Source: Oscillospiraceae bacterium
Lineage (GTDB): Bacteria > Bacillota_A > Clostridia > Oscillospirales > Oscillospiraceae
Reading direction: 5' to 3'
Assembly: GCA_017627975.1 (NCBI GenBank)
Contig: JAGAFT010000187.1
Span: 1-23,451 of the forward strand
DNA length: 23,451 bases
The position numbers were made by a program, and so were the translations under genes. This document shows positions 22,175 through 23,451 of this stretch, piece after piece. The notes beneath the pieces are model-generated. The model saw only the letters and a program-made list of their open reading frames with translations. It made no database searches and was not told where the DNA came from. Each line of letters opens with the position of its first letter. Position 1 is the stretch's first letter.

Positions 22175-22669
22175 TCATTGATCACGGTCTTCATCGTTCT
22201 TCTCTTCGATTCTGCGAACCCGAAGGGCTTCATCCAGAACTTTTTTGGCCCAGCCGCTGTCCGGCTCAAATACCCGAAAGGTCCGGAACCCGTACATCCG
22301 GCCGCTCTTTTCAATGGATTTTTCGTCGTCAACATGCAGGGAGATGTGATAGAAGTTCGGCATTTTCTGGGGCAGACGGGTTTTTCTTCCGCGCTGGACT
22401 TCTTTCTCATGGCGCTGACCGTTTACGATCTGGTCGATTTTGACGCCGTATCGCTGGAAAAGGGTGCGGATATACTGCTCCGAGCGAAAGGACGAGGTAT
22501 AGACCCAGACTTCAAAACCTCTTTGCTGAAGTTCGTGAATCAGCTTTACGGTGCCTTTCCGCAGACGGTCCTTGAAAAGAAGATTAAAGGGAAAGTGCGG
22601 GGCCGGCTCGGTTTCGTACCGTTTCGGTGAGACAAACAGCACATCATCAAGATCAAAAGATATTCTCAT
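22175..22669 (-). CDS. HAD-like hydrolase
   Basis: 164 residues, a small HAD-fold protein without a large cap. Motif I is SFDLDDVLF (Asp6, Asp8), which supplies the nucleophile and acid/base. Motif II is VYTSSFR (Thr58), a Lys in the QKMP region near residue 102 may be motif III, and HVDDEKSI (Asp114, Asp115) is motif IV. Substrate cannot be told; it is probably a phosphatase. The ATG at 22669 has AGAGG 7 nt upstream. It is divergent from the cyclic-nucleotide-binding gene with an 85-bp shared upstream region, and no terminator is obvious after its stop. Confidence 0.78.
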   Translation of the reverse strand: MRISFDLDDVLFVSPKRYETEPAPHFPFNLLFKDRLRKGTVKLIHELQQRGFEVWVYTSSFRSEQYIRTLFQRYGVKIDQIVNGQRHEKEVQRGRKTRLPQKMPNFYHISLHVDDEKSIEKSGRMYGFRTFRVFEPDSGWAKKVLDEALRVRRIEEKNDEDRDQ

Positions 22670-22754
22670 GAGAAAACCTCTGACTGTTACAGGTTTATTT
22701 CACGTTATCTGATATCAATATAGCACAAAAACGGACAGTTGAAAAGAACTCTTG

Positions 22755-23261
22755 ATGCAAATGAATGGGAAAGGGAAGGGATTCACCTTGAAAGAGAGCA
22801 AGCAATACCGCCTGAACGAGATCGTTTTCCGACAGGGCGATGAGAGCGTCTTCATGTACCGCGTCCTTCGCGGCAAAGTCGGCCTGTTTCTGGACTACGG
22901 CAGTTCTGACGAGGTAAAACTGGCAGAGCTTCTGGAGAACCAGATTTTCGGTGAAATGGGCCTGCTGGACCGCGTTCCGCGGTCTGCCACGGCGGTTGTT
23001 CTGGAAGAGGAAACAGAGCTGGAAGCCTTTACAGAAGAGGACGCCTCCGGCTTTTTTGAGCAGAATCCCGAGAGCGGAATGCTGCTGCTGATGCAGATGT
23101 GTTCCAGACTGCGCAGTACCACGCGGCGGTATGTCGATGTCTGTCATACGGTTCGCGACGCGTTGGATGCGGAAACCTTTGGGTATCAGAAAAACGACGA
23201 GCTGCTGGCAAGAATCGCGAAGTACGCGGCGGTTGACAGAGAGCGGACCGCGAACGGCTGA
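22755..23261 (+). CDS. Cyclic nucleotide-binding (Crp/Fnr sensor-type) domain protein without DNA-binding domain
   Basis: 168 residues from the ATG at 22755. The cNMP-binding beta-roll is visible: YRLNEIVFRQGDESVFMYRVLRGKVGLF, then LLENQIFGEMGLLDRVPRSATAVVLEEETELEAF, which holds the phosphate-binding cassette (FGEMGLL...RSATAV). A helix (QNPESGMLLLMQMCSRLRSTTRRY) follows, but the protein ends without a helix-turn-helix, so it is not a complete Crp/Fnr regulator. The start is uncertain: a TTG at 22788 has GGGAAGGGA 7 nt upstream and would begin exactly at the domain. It is probably a cytoplasmic ligand-sensing or partner-binding protein. Ligand and partner are unknown. Confidence 0.8.
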   Translation: MQMNGKGKGFTLKESKQYRLNEIVFRQGDESVFMYRVLRGKVGLFLDYGSSDEVKLAELLENQIFGEMGLLDRVPRSATAVVLEEETELEAFTEEDASGFFEQNPESGMLLLMQMCSRLRSTTRRYVDVCHTVRDALDAETFGYQKNDELLARIAKYAAVDRERTANG

Positions 23262-23281
23262 GACGGCAGGGGAAATGTGAG

Positions 23282-23374
23282 ATGGAGACAGTAACTTATT
23301 CCAAGGGGAAGGTTAATGCGAAAAATGAGCCGGTGAGCTCCTGGAAAAAGCCGCAAAAACCAAGCCCTGCCTGA
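23282..23374 (+). CDS. Possible 30-residue basic peptide
   Basis: An ATG at 23282 opens 30 codons ending in TGA at 23374, beginning METVTYSKGKVNAK and ending PQKPSPA. AGGGGA lies 8 nt upstream, and it begins 21 bp after the previous stop, so co-translation is possible. No family is recognised. It is Lys- and Pro-rich. The rest of the window to 23451 holds no clear gene. Confidence 0.3.
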   Translation: METVTYSKGKVNAKNEPVSSWKKPQKPSPA

Positions 23375-23451
23375 CAGAGCCACAATTTATGGCAATGAGT
23401 TAAAACGTTCAGGCGACTTTCTGTGGCGGCTGGTAGTACTGCTTGGTTTGA

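Overview
The window is GC-rich DNA from a member of the Bacillota, most likely a clostridial anaerobe (Lachnospiraceae- or Oscillospiraceae-like). The evidence is family-level: strong Shine-Dalgarno sites, sigma-A promoters, a VTC/DUF4956/carbohydrate-binding operon, a class 1B dihydroorotate dehydrogenase with PyrK, a ymdB-yhaO-yhaN-type cluster and a MATE transporter fused to an anti-sigma-type ATPase. I cannot name a genus. There are 20 supported protein genes, and I see no rRNA, tRNA, CRISPR array or complete insertion sequence.

Layout. (1) 1-2584, minus: VTC polyphosphate polymerase-like protein, DUF4956 membrane protein and a secreted beta-helix carbohydrate-binding protein cut by the window edge. 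They sit behind a promoter whose -35 region is replaced by two 11-bp-period direct repeats. (2) 2865-9760, minus: pyrimidine operon pyrC-carB-pyrK-pyrD-pyrF, with overlapping or closely spaced genes. A textbook promoter is followed by a leader with a PyrR-type loop and an intrinsic terminator. A palindromic repeat is inserted in frame at the start of pyrK. (3) 9891-11340, plus: a two-gene unit encoding a small Trp/Gly/Ser-rich protein with four exact-period octapeptides, each starting Trp-Trp, and a DUF6734-like glycosyltransferase-type protein. This is my best candidate for an undescribed system. (4) 11388-15876, minus: ymdB, a YhaO-like phosphoesterase with an altered GNHD motif, a YhaN-like SMC-type ATPase and a DUF554 membrane protein. 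(5) 16076-17214, plus: a stand-alone ATP-pyrophosphatase subunit of GMP synthase. (6) 17226-18979, minus: a MOSC protein with a dyad operator on its promoter, and a solitary KAP-family NTPase. (7) 19064-20902, plus: the MATE-HATPase fusion, preceded by a 19-bp hairpin that covers its ribosome binding site. (8) 21015-22669, minus: a thioredoxin/DUF5684-like fusion and a HAD-like phosphatase. (9) 22755-23261, plus: a cyclic-nucleotide-binding-domain protein, then an edge segment with little recognisable content.

How the genes work together. The pyrimidine genes cover carbamoyl phosphate synthesis (large subunit only), dihydroorotase, dihydroorotate oxidation and OMP decarboxylation; carA, pyrB and pyrE must be elsewhere. 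The polymerase-type operon probably serves a cell-surface or phosphate-related function under two-component control. The Trp-Trp protein and its neighbour look like a substrate and modifying-enzyme pair, but this is inference. Several genes end in long, perfect, mostly bidirectional terminator hairpins.
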